64,000 nt of DNA from UBA5794 sp963714375 (lineage in GTDB: Bacteria > Actinomycetota > Acidimicrobiia > Spongiisociales > UBA5794). The notes under the pieces were generated by a model. That model saw nothing but the letters and a program-made list of their open reading frames with translations. It was not told the origin of the DNA and made no database searches. The position numbers were made by a program, and so were the translations under genes. The stretch's first letter is position 1; each line of letters begins with the position of its first letter. The stretch spans positions 186,001 through 250,000 of the forward strand of contig CAVQOG010000006.1 of the NCBI GenBank assembly GCA_963714375.1. Reading direction: 5' to 3'. Below are positions 62,366 to 64,000 of this stretch, in pieces.

Positions 62366-63736
62366 CTAGAGACGGGATGATCCAGGCTCGACTCCCCGGG
62401 ATGCTCTGAGCTGGTCGGCGATGATGAAAGCGAACTCGAGGCTCTGACTGGCATTGAGACGTGGATCGCAGTGGGTGTGATACCGATCGGCGAGGTTCGA
62501 TTCCTGAATCTTCATCGCTCCACCGGTACATTCGGTGACGTTCTGACCGGTCATCTCAAAATGGACACCACCAGCGTGGGTCCCGCTCGCACGGTGGATA
62601 TCGAAGAACTGTTCGACCTCTGACACGATCCGTTCAAATGGGCGGGTCTTGTATCCGTTGGCCGACACCATCGTGTTGCCGTGCATCGGATCGACAGACC
62701 ACACCACTTCCATGCCTTCCCTTGTCACGGCATCGATGAGACCCGGCAGGTGATCCCCGACGCCGTCTGCTCCGTGACGGGTGATGAGGGTGAGTCGTCC
62801 AGGATCGTTCTCCGGATCGAGAACCGAAATCAGTCGGACGAGCTCGTCAGGCGTGAGCGACGGACCACACTTGAGGCCGATGGGGTTCTCGACTCCGCGG
62901 AGCAACTCCACATGAGCACCATCGAGCTGACGAGTACGGTCACCGATCCAAAGCATGTGTGCCGAGCATGCGTAGTAGTCCCCAGTCATGGAATCCACGC
63001 GGGTGAGAGCCTGCTCATAGCCAGGAAGAAGCGCTTCATGGCTCGTGTAGAAGTCTGTCTCGCGGAGTTGAGGAACCGTGTCGGATGTGAGTCCGATGGC
63101 CCGCATGAAGGCAAGTGACTCATCGAGTTCCGACGCGAGCTGTTCGTACCGCTCAGACTGGTCCGTGTCCTTGACAAACTCGAGATTCCATCGGTGGACT
63201 TGTTCGAGATTGGCCATTCCTCCCTGTGCGAATGCGCGCAGGAGATTCAGCGTCAAAGCCGACTGGTGATAGGCCCTGATGAGTCGGTCCGGGTCAGGAA
63301 TCCTGGAATCAGCGTCAAAGGCGATCCCGTTGATGTTGTCGCCTCGATAGCTTGGAAGCGACACGTCGCCTTGTGTTTCGAGGTCATCGGATCGTGGTTT
63401 TGCAAACTGGCCTGCCAGTCGTCCAACCTTCACAACGGGGAGGGACGCACCGTAGGTGAGTACGACCGACATCTGGAGCATGACCTTGAAGGTGTCCCGG
63501 ATCACATCGACGTGGAACTCGGCGAATGATTCGGCGCAGTCACCACCCTGAAGCAGGAAGGCCTCACCACGGGCAACCTTCCTCAACTGTTCACGCAGGC
63601 TGCGAGCCTCTCCGGCGAAAACGAGCGGTGGTGACGATGCGATGTCCTTCTCAACGCTGGCGAGCGCGTCAAGATCCGGGTAGTTCGGCTGTTGAAGCGC
63701 CGTCTTGGTGCGCCAGCTATCGGGCGTCCATGTCAT
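62366..63736 (-). CDS. 3-deoxy-7-phosphoheptulonate synthase, class II
   Basis: 456 residues from ATG 63736, the normal length of plant/actinobacterial class II DAHP synthases. Landmarks are LLQGGDCAESFAEF (Cys metal ligand), RLAGQFAKPRSD, SLPSYRGDNINGIAFD, GLKCGPSLTPDELVRL, LITRHGADGVGDHLPGLI, VVWSVDPMHGNT and GVHFEMTGQNVTECTGG. It catalyses the first shikimate step, which the aro cluster at 1.7-6 kb lacks. Confidence 0.96.
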   Translation of the reverse strand: MTWTPDSWRTKTALQQPNYPDLDALASVEKDIASSPPLVFAGEARSLREQLRKVARGEAFLLQGGDCAESFAEFHVDVIRDTFKVMLQMSVVLTYGASLPVVKVGRLAGQFAKPRSDDLETQGDVSLPSYRGDNINGIAFDADSRIPDPDRLIRAYHQSALTLNLLRAFAQGGMANLEQVHRWNLEFVKDTDQSERYEQLASELDESLAFMRAIGLTSDTVPQLRETDFYTSHEALLPGYEQALTRVDSMTGDYYACSAHMLWIGDRTRQLDGAHVELLRGVENPIGLKCGPSLTPDELVRLISVLDPENDPGRLTLITRHGADGVGDHLPGLIDAVTREGMEVVWSVDPMHGNTMVSANGYKTRPFERIVSEVEQFFDIHRASGTHAGGVHFEMTGQNVTECTGGAMKIQESNLADRYHTHCDPRLNASQSLEFAFIIADQLRASRGVEPGSSRL

Positions 63737-63792
63737 GATTTTGAGCCCAGGCGTCGATTCCGAGCGACATGTGCTGTCGGCTCTGTCGCAGG

Positions 63793-63820
63793 ATGGTAAC
63801 CAATCAACGGTGTTGGTCAA
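63793..63820 (-). promoter_or_regulatory. Sigma-70-type promoter for the DAHP synthase gene
   Basis: TTGACC (63820-63815) and TACCAT (63798-63793) are separated by 16 bp on the minus strand, giving a leader of about 50 nt before ATG 63736. I see no leader peptide or attenuator in it. Confidence 0.5.
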
Positions 63821-63838
63821 TCCGCGGGACTTGTTCGA

Positions 63839-63931
63839 CTAGTACAAGAACATGCCCGTCACGACTGACGCGATCAGAAAGGCACCCACAACAACCACGG
63901 CGATCCGGACAATCAATGAGGGTCTTGCCAT
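63839..63931 (-). CDS. 30-residue single-helix membrane peptide
   Basis: ATG 63931 to TAG 63839 encodes MARPSLIVRIAVVVVGAFLI plus ten more residues, ending GMFLY. It is one membrane helix with a positively charged N-terminus. It starts 3 bp after the preceding stop, so it is in that gene's operon. No known family is recognised; small size makes it uncertain. Confidence 0.45.
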   Translation of the reverse strand: MARPSLIVRIAVVVVGAFLIASVVTGMFLY

Positions 63932-63934
63932 CGA

Positions 63935-64000
63935 TCAACCGGCCGACGAGGCAAGCGCTATGACCACGATGGTCAGCACCACGAGCCCCGCAATGAGGAG
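63935..64000 (-). CDS. C-terminus of a membrane-anchored protein (5' end beyond window)
   Basis: Only the last 21 residues are in the window: a hydrophobic helix (LLIAGLVVLTIVVIALASSA) ending at TGA 63937-63935. A C-terminal membrane anchor or the last helix of a membrane protein is likely. Identity cannot be judged. Confidence 0.5.
   Translation of the reverse strand, partial: LLIAGLVVLTIVVIALASSAG

Noticed and set aside
1..64000. tRNA, rRNA or CRISPR loci
   Set aside because: I scanned the gaps between genes and saw no cloverleaf-like or rRNA-like sequence and no spaced repeats; gaps are mostly under 150 bp.

Overview
The window comes from an actinobacterium (Actinomycetota), GC-rich and outside the well-known genera; an Acidimicrobiia-like lineage is my guess, not something the sequence proves. 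The main evidence is gene order. On the minus strand, the runs hisS-aspS-rarA-(small membrane protein)-alaS-ruvX-mltG-aroE-(prepilin peptidase)-aroC-aroK-aroB-efp-nusB-pyrR and thrS ... pgsA-acyltransferase-pimA-pdxS-pdxT-yebC-ruvC-ruvA-ruvB-...-yajC-secD-secF-relA follow the order I know from mycobacteria. Phosphatidylinositol-mannoside-type genes and a mycothiol-synthase-like acetyltransferase agree with this.

Layout. (1) 1-15.6 kb: a dense housekeeping block, almost all minus strand and mostly with ATGA/GTGA overlaps. It covers shikimate synthesis, three aminoacyl-tRNA synthetases, EF-P, NusB, Holliday-junction and cell-wall functions, and a PyrR leader at the far end. (2) 15.6-37.5 kb: an accessory island of about 22 kb sitting between the metallo-hydrolase next to hisS and relA, which are close together in mycobacteria. 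Its left half (15.6-24.9 kb) is decayed. It holds a broken carbamoyltransferase, a VanZ-like gene, two truncated IS3-family elements whose surviving ends face each other, an intact protein with two ATP-grasp modules, and a five-gene sugar or sugar-acid cluster in which two genes are frameshifted. Its right half (25.0-36.0 kb) is an intact, tightly overlapping nine-gene operon for an exported polysaccharide: Gfo/Idh dehydrogenase, DegT aminotransferase, Wzz-like co-polymerase, MurJ-like flippase, Wzy-like polymerase, two GT4 glycosyltransferases, an initiating sugar transferase and a FemAB-like transferase. A secreted GH113-like lipoprotein is transcribed divergently. (3) 37.5-51.8 kb: relA, secFD-yajC, tgt-queA, ruvBAC, yebC, pdxTS and the phospholipid/PIM trio, all minus strand. 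(4) 51.9-64 kb: citrate synthase, an RND/MMPL exporter, thrS, a phosphotransferase-fold protein that has lost its catalytic motifs, a zinc-ribbon miniprotein, a GNAT protein, a patatin, a membrane protein and a class II DAHP synthase.

The most unusual items are: the Wzz-like co-polymerase with an N-terminal IF2_N module and three identical 78-bp repeats in its linker; the double ATP-grasp protein preceded by a 27-codon overlapping ORF; the inward-facing IS3 ends around a 7-kb segment; a canonical PyrR-binding loop followed by an undescribed 51-codon ORF coupled to pyrR; and the predicted pseudokinase next to thrS. All calls come from reading the sequence; no database search was run.
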